Source of the DNA: Asaia sp037151935
Lineage (GTDB): Bacteria > Pseudomonadota > Alphaproteobacteria > Acetobacterales > Acetobacteraceae
Length of the DNA stretch: 64,000 bases
NCBI RefSeq assembly: GCF_051628905.1
Contig: NZ_CP157575.1
Span: forward strand, 2,666,001-2,730,000
Direction: 5' to 3'
Shown here one piece after another: positions 33,725 through 42,723 of this stretch (its first letter is position 1; the number at the start of each line of letters is the position of its first letter). A model generated the notes under the pieces. The model saw only the letters and a list, made by a program, of their open reading frames with translations, had not been told where the DNA came from and did no database searches. Both the position numbers and the translations under genes were made by a program.

Positions 33725-35769
33725 CAGCTTGGCTCCCTGACCAGACCGTGATTGGCGGTCGTGAACATGGCATCATTATCGACGAATTCGGTCTCGCGCA
33801 GCGTGAGAAGCCACCGCTCCTCATTCTCCCTGATCTCGGATGCGGGGATGAGATGGGTGGTATCGCGATTGAAGCTGCGCAGGACGATCGCGCCGAAAAA
33901 TACGGTGCTCCCCAAAACCACGGCCCACCAGATATGCCATGTCAGAGCAAAGCCGAACACACCGCTGGCCACGCAGCAGACAAAGCCAACAGGCGTATTG
34001 GAGGGCAGTTCGATATCGTAATAATGTTCCGGGGCGCGCCATGCGTCGCGATGCTTTTTCGCTTCACGGAAAGCATCGACACAATCGATCTTCGGAATGA
34101 GGGCGAAATTATACTCTGGAGGCGGCGCCGAGACGGACCATTCGAGCGTGCGGCCGTTCCACGGGTCTCCTGCGAACACTGCAAGCGCATCGCGATGTCT
34201 GATGCTGGTCCAAAGCTGAATGACCATGCTGGCAAGGGCGCCGAGCACCAGAAACGCACCGCAAAGCGCGACCCAGAGATAGGGCCGATAAACGGCTTCG
34301 AAAAACTCCTGGCTGCGTCGGGGCATGCCCAGAGCGCCCACGATATAAAGCGGCATGAAGGCCAGAATGAAGCCGCCCACCCAGCAGCCGAAAACCACGC
34401 GGCCCCAGCCCTCGTGAAGGCGAAAACCGAAGGCTTTGGGAAACCAGTAATGATAGGCGCTCAACATGCCGAAAAGCAGGCCGGGAATAAGCATGTTGTG
34501 AAAATGGGCAACCAGAAACAGCGTGTTGTGCACCTGATAATCGAAGCCCGGATTCGCCAGCATCACGCCTGTAGCACCGCCCACGACAAACAGCATCATG
34601 AAGGCACAGGCATAGAGCATGGGCACGCTGATCCTGATGCGCCCGCGCACCATGGTCAGGAGCCAGTCATAGACTTTCACCCCTGTCGGAATGGCGATGA
34701 GCATGGTGGCAATGCCGAAAACGGCATTCACATTGCCGTCCTGACCCATGGTGAAGAAATGATGCAGCCAGACCGTGAAGGAAAGAACGGCTATCGAAAC
34801 GGTCGCCCAGACGAGCGATGTATAGCCATAGAGACGCTTGTTGGAGAAAGTGGCGATGGTCTCGGAATAGACACCGAAAGCAGGCAGTATCAGAATATAG
34901 ACTTCAGGATGGCCGAACAGCCAGAACATGTTGACATAATTCATCATGTTCCCACCAAGCTCATTGGTGAAGAAGTGCATATCCAGATAGCGATCCATCG
35001 CCAGCATCAACGTGGCCACGGTCAGGGGCGGCATGGCGAAAATCATCAGGATCGAGATGCAGAGCGCCGTCCAGGCGAAAAGAGGCATACGGAAAAGCGT
35101 CATGCCGGGGGCACGTTTTTTATAGACCGTCACGGCAAAATTGATGCCGGTCATGGTGTTGCCGACAGAGCTGAGCGTCAGCGCCCATATCCAGTAATCC
35201 ACCCCCACACCAGGGCTGAAGGAGAGTTCGGTATAGGGCGGATAGCCGGTCCAGCCTCCGGTCGAGAATTTGCCGATGCAGAGCGAGATCATCAGCAGTA
35301 CCGCACCTGCGCTCGTCAGGCCGAGACTGATCGAGTTCATGACCGGAAAGGAGACGTCTCTGGCGCCGATCTGGAGCGGCAGCACGAAATTATAGATGCC
35401 GATCAGGAAGGGCATGGCCATGAAGAAAATCATGATCGTGCCATGGGTCGTAAAAAGCTGCGCGAAATGTTCGGGCGGAATGAATCCCGGGTTCTGATAG
35501 GCTACAGCCTGCTGTGAGCGCATTACGACCGCCTCGACCACGGCACGCGCCAGCATGACGAAAGACACCACGACATACATGATGCCGATTTTCTTGTGAT
35601 CGACACTGGTCAGCCAGTCGGTCCAGAGCGTGCGCCATCCTTTGAGCCAGGTAATGAAAACCAGCACGGCAAGCGCGCCAAGCACCACGATCGAGGCCGC
35701 GAAGGTCGCGATCAGGCTGTAAAAGGGCAGGGCGTCATAGCCGAGCGAGCCGAGCAGGAAGTGACGCAA
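33724..35769 (-). CDS. cyoB: Cytochrome bo3 ubiquinol oxidase subunit I (CyoB)
   Basis: This 681-residue catalytic subunit carries heme b, heme o3 and CuB. Conserved parts are TSVDHKKIGIMY, THGTIMIFFMAMPF (low-spin heme histidine), FGHPEVYILILPAFG (proton-channel glutamate and the CuB-ligand His-Tyr pair), VWLHHFFTMG (two CuB histidines) and VAHFHNM (heme ligands). It reduces O2 to water with ubiquinol and pumps protons. In acetic acid bacteria this type of terminal oxidase carries electrons from periplasmic dehydrogenases. The gene starts 55 bases after cyoA. Acetobacter also has a ba-type variant with very similar subunits, so the heme type is by homology only. Confidence 0.96.
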   Translation of the reverse strand: MRHFLLGSLGYDALPFYSLIATFAASIVVLGALAVLVFITWLKGWRTLWTDWLTSVDHKKIGIMYVVVSFVMLARAVVEAVVMRSQQAVAYQNPGFIPPEHFAQLFTTHGTIMIFFMAMPFLIGIYNFVLPLQIGARDVSFPVMNSISLGLTSAGAVLLMISLCIGKFSTGGWTGYPPYTELSFSPGVGVDYWIWALTLSSVGNTMTGINFAVTVYKKRAPGMTLFRMPLFAWTALCISILMIFAMPPLTVATLMLAMDRYLDMHFFTNELGGNMMNYVNMFWLFGHPEVYILILPAFGVYSETIATFSNKRLYGYTSLVWATVSIAVLSFTVWLHHFFTMGQDGNVNAVFGIATMLIAIPTGVKVYDWLLTMVRGRIRISVPMLYACAFMMLFVVGGATGVMLANPGFDYQVHNTLFLVAHFHNMLIPGLLFGMLSAYHYWFPKAFGFRLHEGWGRVVFGCWVGGFILAFMPLYIVGALGMPRRSQEFFEAVYRPYLWVALCGAFLVLGALASMVIQLWTSIRHRDALAVFAGDPWNGRTLEWSVSAPPPEYNFALIPKIDCVDAFREAKKHRDAWRAPEHYYDIELPSNTPVGFVCCVASGVFGFALTWHIWWAVVLGSTVFFGAIVLRSFNRDTTHLIPASEIRENEERWLLTLRETEFVDNDAMFTTANHGLVREPS

Positions 35770-35824
35770 GGGCTGATCTCCGGTCTTCAGGGCGTCGCAC
35801 GGGCGACGAAAGGGTCAGGCTCGA

Positions 35825-36742
35825 TCAGCCGGAATGGGTGGGCGTGGCAGTGTCATCGCGCATGACGACACCTTGGAAAAAATGCGCGGGCACTGAGGAG
35901 AAAACCGGCATTGTGGCGTTTGGGTCATGCAGTAGCGTCCGGGCCGAGTGCTGCCCGTTTTCCTGTCGGCGCAGCACCTCCCACGCGGCAGAGTCGAAAT
36001 GCAGCTTGCTGGCGCCAGCGTCGCTCAGCCAATGCGCGAAGCGATCGGGAGAGACGACATCGACCGGAAATTTCTGGTCCTGAAACCCCATGCCGTTGAA
36101 TTGCGTGTTTTCGCCAAGCAGGCGTCCGGTGCGATCCGCTTCGAGATGGAGCCGCGTGACCATTCCCGCCATGGCGTAGATCTGGCTGCCCAGCGAAGGA
36201 ATCAGGAAGGACTGCATCGTGGCGTCCGAGGTGAGGTGAAATTCGACCTCACGCCCCTGCGGCAGCACGAGATGATCGAGGCTCGCCACATGAGCATCGG
36301 GGTAAATGAACAGCCATTTCCAGTTCAGCGCGACGACCTCAATGGTCAGGGGGGGAGCGTCGCCGATGGCCCTTTCAGGGCTGAAACGTCGTTCGGGCCC
36401 CCAGACCAGCAGCGAGAAGGCAATCACGACGATCGCGGGAAAGCCCCAGACAAGAAATTCGAGCGGCAGGGCAAAGTCCCAATCTGGCAGGAAGCGCGCC
36501 TTGCGATTGGAAGCGCGATAATGCCAGAGGCAAAGCGGCACGCCGATCAGTACGGGCAGAATGACCAGAAGCAGCCCGCCTGTGAGCAGCATGAACCAGT
36601 GTTTCTGGAGCGCCGCGATCGGGCCAGCCGGATCGAGAAACGAGATATGATCGGCCTGACAGCCGCTCAGAAGCAGGATGGGCAGAAACCCTGCAAGGCG
36701 GCCATGGCGCAAGGCCGAAGCGATCGGGCTGGTTCTCGTCAC
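35825..36742 (-). CDS. cyoA: Cytochrome bo3 ubiquinol oxidase subunit II (CyoA), lipoprotein
   Basis: This 305-residue subunit has a lipoprotein signal (LLLSGC, Cys28), two transmembrane helices (about 45-68 and 90-112) and a periplasmic cupredoxin domain. The CuA cysteines of cytochrome c oxidases are absent (the region reads FNGMGFQDQKFPV), as expected for a quinol oxidase. LNWKWLFIYPD and SLGSQIYAMAGM are family landmarks. It is the first gene of the operon cyoABCD; its promoter should lie in 36743-36984, shared with the divergent exported-protein gene. Confidence 0.95.
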   Translation of the reverse strand: MTRTSPIASALRHGRLAGFLPILLLSGCQADHISFLDPAGPIAALQKHWFMLLTGGLLLVILPVLIGVPLCLWHYRASNRKARFLPDWDFALPLEFLVWGFPAIVVIAFSLLVWGPERRFSPERAIGDAPPLTIEVVALNWKWLFIYPDAHVASLDHLVLPQGREVEFHLTSDATMQSFLIPSLGSQIYAMAGMVTRLHLEADRTGRLLGENTQFNGMGFQDQKFPVDVVSPDRFAHWLSDAGASKLHFDSAAWEVLRRQENGQHSARTLLHDPNATMPVFSSVPAHFFQGVVMRDDTATPTHSG

Positions 36743-36984
36743 GTTCGGGCTGTTCCATGGGCAAGGGTCAGGCTGAAGAACTCAGAACGGTGACCAGTGT
36801 TTCCCTCTCCTTTTCTTAAAATGTCTTTTCATGTCTTCGCATGCAGCATCGTTTGTCAGTGAACTGACGCAAAAGTGCTGATTTGCAGGGCCACGTTTCG
36901 GGCGTAAGATGCGTTTCAGGCAACTCATGCAGGGCTTCGACGTCTGAACAGCAAGCCTGGTCGAACAAGAAGGAGGCGAAGGTC

Positions 36985-37527
36985 ATGTTTTCACGTTCTT
37001 TTGCGGCTTTTGCCGCATCTCTGCCGCTTTGCCTCGTTCCTTTATCGGCTTCGGCCGCGACTCACCCGGCCTCCGGCATGGCTGCCAAGCCTCCTGTGCC
37101 CGGCACCTCGGCGCGATCGCCTGCATCCGTAGCCACGCCGGTTACGGAATCGACGATCAGCTTCAGCCTGAAAGAGGTCGGCGGCGGTCTGGGCTATGAA
37201 TGGGGTAAGGGTGTCCTGCATCATGACGGCAAGGATATTCCTTTCGAGATCGGCGGGGGCGGTATCGCGTCTCTCGGTTTCATCACCGTCAAGGGTACGG
37301 GCACGGTCAAGGACCTTGCGCGGCTCGACCAGTTCGACGGCACCTACTGGACTGTCAAGGCCGACGCCGCCATCGGTTCGGGTGTCGGGGCCGCCGTGCT
37401 TGAGAATCAGTATGGCGTGAAGCTCGATCTCAAGATGAATATTTCGGGTGCCCATGTGGGGGCCTCGGTGATGCGCCTGCGCTTCAGGCTGCTGCCCGAA
37501 AAAACCGACAAGCTCGCAGCGCAATAG
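36985..37527 (+). CDS. Exported protein of unknown function
   Basis: ATG 36985 follows a strong GAAGGAGG site and gives 180 residues with a Sec signal peptide ending SASAA (about residue 25). The mature protein has an Ala/Pro/Thr-rich linker and then a compact, glycine-rich beta domain (KEVGGGLGYEWGKGVL, PFEIGGGGIASLGFITVKGT, KADAAIGSGVGAAVLEN). I cannot name the family with confidence; the pattern of a short beta protein with repeated Gly-rich turns resembles several alphaproteobacterial DUFs. It lies 42 bases upstream of cardiolipin synthase and divergent from cyoA, so it may have an envelope role. Confidence 0.7.
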   Translation: MFSRSFAAFAASLPLCLVPLSASAATHPASGMAAKPPVPGTSARSPASVATPVTESTISFSLKEVGGGLGYEWGKGVLHHDGKDIPFEIGGGGIASLGFITVKGTGTVKDLARLDQFDGTYWTVKADAAIGSGVGAAVLENQYGVKLDLKMNISGAHVGASVMRLRFRLLPEKTDKLAAQ

Positions 37528-37569
37528 GTCGTCCTGCGGCGTGAGACGCAAGGATAAGGGGCTGGTGTT

Positions 37570-39027
37570 ATGGAAATGACCGGCTGGCGCCTTACCGGTG
37601 CCCTGCTGAGCTTTGTCGTTCAGATGGTTTTTATCGGGCGCGCTCTGTTGCGCCCGCATCGTCAGCCGGCGTCTCGCGTTGCCTGGGTCGCGATTATTGC
37701 CGCGCTGCCTGTTTTGGGTACGCTCGCCTATCTGATGCTGGGCGAGACGAATATGGGGCGCCGCCTCGTGGCGCGCATCAATGAGGCGCGCAAGACCCTG
37801 CACGTGCCGGGCAAGAGTAGTGAAGACCTGATTGATGCCGAGGGCAAATATCATCTGCCGCCGCGTCTCGCGCCCCTGTTTCGCGTCGGCCAGTCTGCCA
37901 GCGGCTATCCCCCCGAGGCGGGGAACCGGGCGCGGCTGATGCCTGACTCCAATGCGGCCATCGAGTCCATGGTGCGCGATATCGATGCCGCGCGCGACCA
38001 TGTGCATATCTGCTTTTATATCTGGCTGACGGATCACAACGGCACCAGGATCATCGATGCAGTCTGCCGTGCCGCCGCTCGGGGTGTGACCTGTCGCGTC
38101 ATGGCCGACGATCTCGGTTCGCGCCGCCTGATCGCTCATCCCTCATGGAAGAAAATGCAGCAGGCGGGCGCCCATCTGGTGCGGGCCATGCCCATGGGCA
38201 ATATGCTCACCTGGCCGCTCCATGGGCGTATGGATATGCGCAACCATCGCAAGATCGTGGTGATCGATACTCGCCTCACCTATTGCGGTAGCCAGAACTG
38301 CGCCGACCCGGAATTTCGGGTCAAGGCGCGTTTCGCGCCCTGGGTCGATCTGATGACGCGTTTCGAAGGGCCGGTGGTGCTGCAAAACCAGCATCTCTTC
38401 GCTACTGACTGGATGGCCCATACGGATGAGGACCTCGGCCCACTTCTCGCCTCTGCTCCCGTCGTTGAAAATCAGGAGGGCTTTGTCGCCCAGGTGATCG
38501 GTACGAGCGCTGCCTTGCGTTATGCGGCGATGCCTGAAGTTTTTACCTCGCTCATGAATGCTTCTGCCGAGGAACTGACCGTCACCACGCCCTATTACGT
38601 GCCGGATGAACCCATACAGGCTGCGCTCTGCGCTGCCGCCCGGCGCGGCGTGCGTGTGACCCTCACAGTCCCGACGCGCAACGATTCCTGGATCGTCGCA
38701 GGGGCAAGCCGCAGCTATTACGAAGAACTGCTCGAAGCGGGGGTACGTATTTTCGAGTATCCTCTCGGATTGCTCCATACCAAGGCCCTCACACTTGACG
38801 GGCGCATGGGCATGATCGGCTCGGCCAATCTAGACCGACGCAGTTTCGACCTCAATTTCGAGAATAACATCCTGTTCAGCGATCGCGAGTTCACGGCCGA
38901 AATCCGCGAGCGCCAGCAAAGCTATACGAATGCCTCAACCGAAATCACGCTCGAAGCCGTGCGCGCCTGGCCGTGGTCTCGTCGCCTCTGGCATAATACG
39001 TTGGCCATGATCGGGCCGGTGTTGTGA
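37570..39027 (+). CDS. cls: Cardiolipin synthase
   Basis: This 485-residue membrane phospholipase-D-superfamily enzyme joins two phosphatidylglycerols to cardiolipin. Two N-terminal transmembrane helices (about 8-28 and 38-58) are followed by the two catalytic HKD motifs, HGRMDMRNHRKIVVID (about residue 218) and LLHTKALTLDGRMGMIGSAN (about 401), each with the H-x-K and downstream Asp/Asn. A conserved SFDLNFENNI follows the second. Length matches ClsA. It may be co-transcribed with the exported protein gene upstream. Confidence 0.95.
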   Translation: MEMTGWRLTGALLSFVVQMVFIGRALLRPHRQPASRVAWVAIIAALPVLGTLAYLMLGETNMGRRLVARINEARKTLHVPGKSSEDLIDAEGKYHLPPRLAPLFRVGQSASGYPPEAGNRARLMPDSNAAIESMVRDIDAARDHVHICFYIWLTDHNGTRIIDAVCRAAARGVTCRVMADDLGSRRLIAHPSWKKMQQAGAHLVRAMPMGNMLTWPLHGRMDMRNHRKIVVIDTRLTYCGSQNCADPEFRVKARFAPWVDLMTRFEGPVVLQNQHLFATDWMAHTDEDLGPLLASAPVVENQEGFVAQVIGTSAALRYAAMPEVFTSLMNASAEELTVTTPYYVPDEPIQAALCAAARRGVRVTLTVPTRNDSWIVAGASRSYYEELLEAGVRIFEYPLGLLHTKALTLDGRMGMIGSANLDRRSFDLNFENNILFSDREFTAEIRERQQSYTNASTEITLEAVRAWPWSRRLWHNTLAMIGPVL

Positions 39028-39268
39028 AGCCAGGCTCATTGAGTGGCCCCGGACTGACGTGCCGATCGACACCTCCAACGATGACGCCTCATATTTTTCT
39101 TTAGAGCGCGGCTGCTCAATTCATGGAAACCAATAAACCCAGACCACTTTGTCGACTTCGCCAATTGCGGCAGGTTCCCAATTGCTGTGTGCGGAGGATC
39201 ATCTGGCATGGCTTACCCTAGTTTTGATAGTGTAAGAGCCCCATTGATTCCGCCAATACTATTACACC

Positions 39269-39823
39269 TTACGCGTAATTCGGTTGGCAGCGGTCCAACG
39301 CCTGCACCGCGACCTCGCCGAATTCGAGATCGCTAAGATTGATCGAGGCATGGAAAACCTTGCCGAAATTCTCATTGGTGCCCCAGGCGGAAAAGCCACC
39401 ACCGCGACCACGCGTAGAGAGCATTTCAACCTGATCTCCCCGATCTTCCGGCCAGTTGATATAAATGGCTGCCGATTTTGACAAGGTCGTCAGGAAATCC
39501 TTGAAGCCAAACTCCTGCTGGATGCGCAACCAGAACTCGCGAGATTTAGCGTTTGACTCTAGCTCCATCGTGTCAAAGGGTTCGTCCGGAATAGGTGTGG
39601 GCAGGTAAGCCCCGAAATCCTCGCTGCTATACAACGCCTTCTTGAGATTGGCCCCGATCCATTCCGTCGTGGCCTCTTTTCGAGGGATGAACGTCGACCA
39701 GCCCGAGCGGGAGAAGTGACTCCCCCCCCAACGCTCCTCGCAAATCACGGCCACATATTTTCTGGTGCGGATGACTTGGGCCCGACGGGTAGGGATTTTC
39801 CGGGGAGGGATCACGGTGCTCAT
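39269..39823 (-). CDS. CdiI/DUF1436-like immunity protein, copy 1
   Basis: This 184-residue soluble protein matches contact-dependent growth inhibition immunity proteins of the DUF1436 type. Its N-terminal RTRKYVAVICEE strand is followed by KEATTEWIGANLKKALYSS, a helical REFWLRIQQEFGFKDFLTTL region, a GFSAWGTNE turn and a final SDLEFGEVAVQALDRCQ helix, an order I recall for that family (the (D/S)xxELGxAxxxAL element twice). Such proteins neutralise a cognate toxin domain. No CdiA/CdiB, polymorphic toxin or transporter gene is visible here, so it is an orphan. A near-identical second copy lies upstream. Family call is by memory of the pattern. Confidence 0.66.
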   Translation of the reverse strand: MSTVIPPRKIPTRRAQVIRTRKYVAVICEERWGGSHFSRSGWSTFIPRKEATTEWIGANLKKALYSSEDFGAYLPTPIPDEPFDTMELESNAKSREFWLRIQQEFGFKDFLTTLSKSAAIYINWPEDRGDQVEMLSTRGRGGGFSAWGTNENFGKVFHASINLSDLEFGEVAVQALDRCQPNYA

Positions 39824-39896
39824 GCGATGTCTGCAATCCTGAAGTCGATGGTTCGAGTGCCCTTGGAGTCAGCCGCAACGCGGTTCTTCGCACGCT

Positions 39897-40451
39897 TCAT
39901 GCGTAATTCGGTTGGCAGCGGTCCAACGCCTGCACCGCGACCTCGCCGAATTCGAGATCGCTAAGATTGATCGAGGCATGGAAAACCTTGCCGAAATTCT
40001 CATTGGTGCCCCAGGCGGAAAAGCCACCACCGCGACCACGCGTAGAGAGCATTTCAACCTGATCTCCCCGATCTTCCGGCCAGTTGATATAAATGCCTGC
40101 CGATTTGGACATGGTCGTCAGGTTATCCTTGAAGCCGAATTCCTGCTGGATACGCAACCAGAACTCACGAGATTTAGCGTTTGATTCTGGCGTCATCGTG
40201 TCAAAGGGTTCGTCCGGAATAGGTGTGGGCAAGTAGGCCCCGAAATCCTCGCTGCTATACAGCGCCTTCTTGAGATTGGCCCCGATCCATTCCGTCGTGG
40301 CCTCTTTTCGAGGGATGAACGTCGACCAGCCCGAGCGGGAGAAATGCATCCCGCCCCAGGTTTCCAGGCAGATCACGGCCATATATTTTCTGGTGCGGAT
40401 GACCTCGGCTCGACGGGTAGGGATCTGCCAGGAAGGAATGACGGTGCGAAT
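39897..40451 (-). CDS. CdiI/DUF1436-like immunity protein, copy 2 (ATT in place of ATG)
   Basis: This is the tandem twin of the gene at 39269-39823, of equal length (555 bases) when aligned. At the position of the copy 1 start codon this copy has ATT (40449-40451), a rare start codon. If ATT is not used, the first ATG is at 40382 and the protein loses 23 N-terminal residues. Over the 161 residues from that ATG I count nine substitutions, all in the first two thirds; the last 60 or so residues are identical. Either a diverging immunity variant or an early pseudogene. Confidence 0.6.
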   Translation of the reverse strand: MRTVIPSWQIPTRRAEVIRTRKYMAVICLETWGGMHFSRSGWSTFIPRKEATTEWIGANLKKALYSSEDFGAYLPTPIPDEPFDTMTPESNAKSREFWLRIQQEFGFKDNLTTMSKSAGIYINWPEDRGDQVEMLSTRGRGGGFSAWGTNENFGKVFHASINLSDLEFGEVAVQALDRCQPNYA

Positions 40452-40501
40452 GCGACGTCCTGCTTAGGTGATTCGATATCCGTAATTCCAGAATCGATGG
40501 T

Positions 40502-41308
40502 TTATGAGGCTTTGAAAATGCAGTTTATCAGGCGCTCTGTCCAAGACGTCTGTATCTGATATGGATCCAGTTCAAGGGCGCTGACCTCTCTCACCGAAAG
40601 GCTGTTGATCAGCCAGGCGGCGTCTGCGTGGCGTAGCGCATCCAGAGTGAGGCGTGCCTCGCTGCAAAGTCCTGCCTCGATGAGCGTGGCACGGGCTGTT
40701 CCAGCCAGGGCGCCGTCCTGTAAGGCGGGTGTCTGCAGTTTTCCGGCGTTCAGCACGATCAGGGTAGAGGCGCTGGCCTCTGCGACATGCACCCCGTCAA
40801 CAGAAAGAAGCAGGGCATCGTCATAGCCTGCCTGATCGGCTTCGAGACGCGACAGGATTTGTGGCAGATAGTTCAGGTGCTTGATTCGGCTCAGAGGCGA
40901 AGCGCCGTCACGGCGATACCGGCTGACATGCAGGCGGCAGGGGCCGAGAAGAGGCGAGGACAGGGCTTGGGTAATGAGGAGAGTCGTGCGGGGCGAAGAA
41001 GGTGGCAGAAGGCCGCGTGGTCCTGCGCCCCGGCTCAGAGTGAGGCGCAGTGAGCCCGACGCAAGCCCGTTGGCCTCGACCAGACTCGAGAGGGCCATGC
41101 GCAGTCTGTCCTCGCCGGGGAAGGGAATCTGAAGCAGTCTCGCCCCCTTGGCGAGGCGTCCTAGATGGGCGTCCAGCCGGGTGATGGCGCCGTCATGCAG
41201 CCGCATGGTCTCGAACACGCCATCGCCCAGTAGAAACCCTCGATCGGAACAATCGATAGCGGCGGCTTCCGGCGTTGTCAGGCGGTCATGGAGCCAGATA
41301 TGTTTCAT
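40502..41308 (-). CDS. pabC: Aminodeoxychorismate lyase (class IV aminotransferase fold)
   Basis: This 268-residue PLP enzyme converts 4-amino-4-deoxychorismate to p-aminobenzoate and pyruvate for folate synthesis. ATG 41308 overlaps the pabB stop by 4 bases, so I prefer it to the longer frame from 41347. Visible features are DRGFLLGDGVFETMRLHDG, the PLP lysine region SRIKHLNYLPQIL, and the EASASTLIVLNAG cofactor loop. Branched-chain aminotransferases and D-amino-acid transaminases share the fold, but the coupling to pabB decides the assignment. Confidence 0.9.
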   Translation of the reverse strand: MKHIWLHDRLTTPEAAAIDCSDRGFLLGDGVFETMRLHDGAITRLDAHLGRLAKGARLLQIPFPGEDRLRMALSSLVEANGLASGSLRLTLSRGAGPRGLLPPSSPRTTLLITQALSSPLLGPCRLHVSRYRRDGASPLSRIKHLNYLPQILSRLEADQAGYDDALLLSVDGVHVAEASASTLIVLNAGKLQTPALQDGALAGTARATLIEAGLCSEARLTLDALRHADAAWLINSLSVREVSALELDPYQIQTSWTERLINCIFKAS

Positions 41309-42582
41309 GATCCGAAAAGTCCCAGCAAAGGCGCGGCTTTGAGGCATAATTCCTCATATTCGCGTTCGGGGTCCGACAGGGTGGTGATGCCGCATCCGGC
41401 CCCGAGAGTCAGGCTGCCGGGTTTGAGCACCAGGCTGCGGATGATCACGCTGCTATCAAGGGCGCCGTCGGCACCGATGCGAAACAGCGACCCGCAATAG
41501 GCGCCACGCGCGCTGCGCTCTGTCGCATCGATCACCTTCAGCGCCTGATGCTTGGGGGCCCCGGTCACCGAGCCGGGTGGCAGGGTGGCGCGCAACAGAT
41601 CGAGCGCTGTAAAGCCCCCTTTCAGCTGGCCCGTCACGGCGGAGACAAGATGATGCACATGAGCGAAACGCTCTACCGTGCAGAGCGTCGGCACGTTCAC
41701 CGACCCCATTTGCGCTACACGGCCGATATCGTTGCGCATGAGATCGGTGATCATCAGGTTCTCGGCATATTCCTTCTCATCCGCCTCCAGGGCTGCGGCG
41801 ATCAGGGCATTTTCTCGGGCGTCGGCGCCGAGCGGAGCCGTGCCCTTGATCGGGCGCGTTTCGATATGTCCCTGATCGTCCATGCTGATGAAACGTTCAA
41901 CCGAGGCGCTCAGCAGGGCGAAATCGGGCGTGTTGAAATAGGCCCCGAAAGGTGCAGGTGAGCTATGGCGCAGGCGGCGATAAATGGCGCTGGCTGCGAG
42001 ACCCGGCACAGTGGTGGCACGAAACTGGGTCGTCAGATTGGCCTGAAACAGCTCGCCATTATCGATGCGCGACACGATGGCGCGCACCGCTGCGCAGAAA
42101 TCCGCGCGATCGAAGTCAGGGACGAAATTCAGTGTGGGGATTATGGTCGAGGGCGCCGAGCATTGCGGCAAGGCAAGAGGTTGAGGCGCGTCGCAATAGC
42201 TGCTCCAGAAAAGCCGCTTCTCCAGCCGGTCGAAGACATAGGCGCCGTCATAACGCGCGACACTCAGATCGGGAATGAAGGAGGCGTGGCATGAGGGGAT
42301 CTCTTCGAGCGCAAGGCCAGCCTCATAGCTGGCCAGCCCGATCAGCCCGCCGCTGAAGGGCAGCATATGCCCTGAGCTTCGGGGGGGTATGAGATCATGA
42401 AGGCGCGCCCAAACACTGGTTGCCTTGCCGGTGAGTTGCGTAGAAGGGCGACAGCAGAAAAACGACCAGCGCGCGCGTTCATCGATCGGGCCACCGCTAT
42501 CGAGCAGCACCGACCAGGGGGCGTCGCCATAATGCGCGACAAAAGCATCGGGCGAGCGCCAAGGGAGTTCCTCGACGCGCAT
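41305..42582 (-). CDS. pabB: Aminodeoxychorismate synthase component I (PabB)
   Basis: This 425-residue chorismate-binding enzyme forms 4-amino-4-deoxychorismate from chorismate and ammonia. The motif IETRPIKGTAPLG carries the lysine that separates PabB from anthranilate synthase (PIAGT). The C-terminal catalytic domain shows KEYAENLMITDLMRNDIGRV, HLVSAVTGQL and PPGSVTGAPKHQAL. The glutaminase partner PabA is not adjacent. It overlaps pabC by 4 bases, giving a pabB-pabC operon for folate precursor supply. Confidence 0.94.
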   Translation of the reverse strand: MRVEELPWRSPDAFVAHYGDAPWSVLLDSGGPIDERARWSFFCCRPSTQLTGKATSVWARLHDLIPPRSSGHMLPFSGGLIGLASYEAGLALEEIPSCHASFIPDLSVARYDGAYVFDRLEKRLFWSSYCDAPQPLALPQCSAPSTIIPTLNFVPDFDRADFCAAVRAIVSRIDNGELFQANLTTQFRATTVPGLAASAIYRRLRHSSPAPFGAYFNTPDFALLSASVERFISMDDQGHIETRPIKGTAPLGADARENALIAAALEADEKEYAENLMITDLMRNDIGRVAQMGSVNVPTLCTVERFAHVHHLVSAVTGQLKGGFTALDLLRATLPPGSVTGAPKHQALKVIDATERSARGAYCGSLFRIGADGALDSSVIIRSLVLKPGSLTLGAGCGITTLSDPEREYEELCLKAAPLLGLFGS

Positions 42583-42723
42583 CAGCCAGCGCCTTCGCCA
42601 CGATGACGATGCGTCGGCGCAAGCTCGATGGCGATCGGGGCGGGTAAGAGCAGAAACCGCATGGACCGGCCTTAACGCGCGGCTCTCCCGCCGTCCAGAG
42701 ACGCGGTGTTCAGTCTTGCCCGG

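Larger units (their letters stand above)
39269..40470. repeat. Tandem direct duplication, unit about 628 bp
   Basis: The sequence from GCGTAATTCGGTTGGCAGCG onward occurs at about 39271 and again at about 39899, a period of 628 bases, and similarity extends through both immunity genes to just beyond their start codons. The first 190 or so bases of each unit look identical, while the far ends differ at scattered sites. Confidence 0.9.

Noticed and set aside
33637..35517. Plus-strand open frame of 626 codons opposite cyoB/cyoC
   Set aside because: It is the antisense shadow of highly conserved cyoB and cyoC; its translation is His/Gly/Asp-rich with no domain. Long antisense frames arise from GC-rich codon bias.
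39850..39895. GGTTCGAGTGCC resembling a tRNA T-arm between the duplicated immunity genes
   Set aside because: No matching acceptor or anticodon stem is present; the similarity is limited to about 12 bases.
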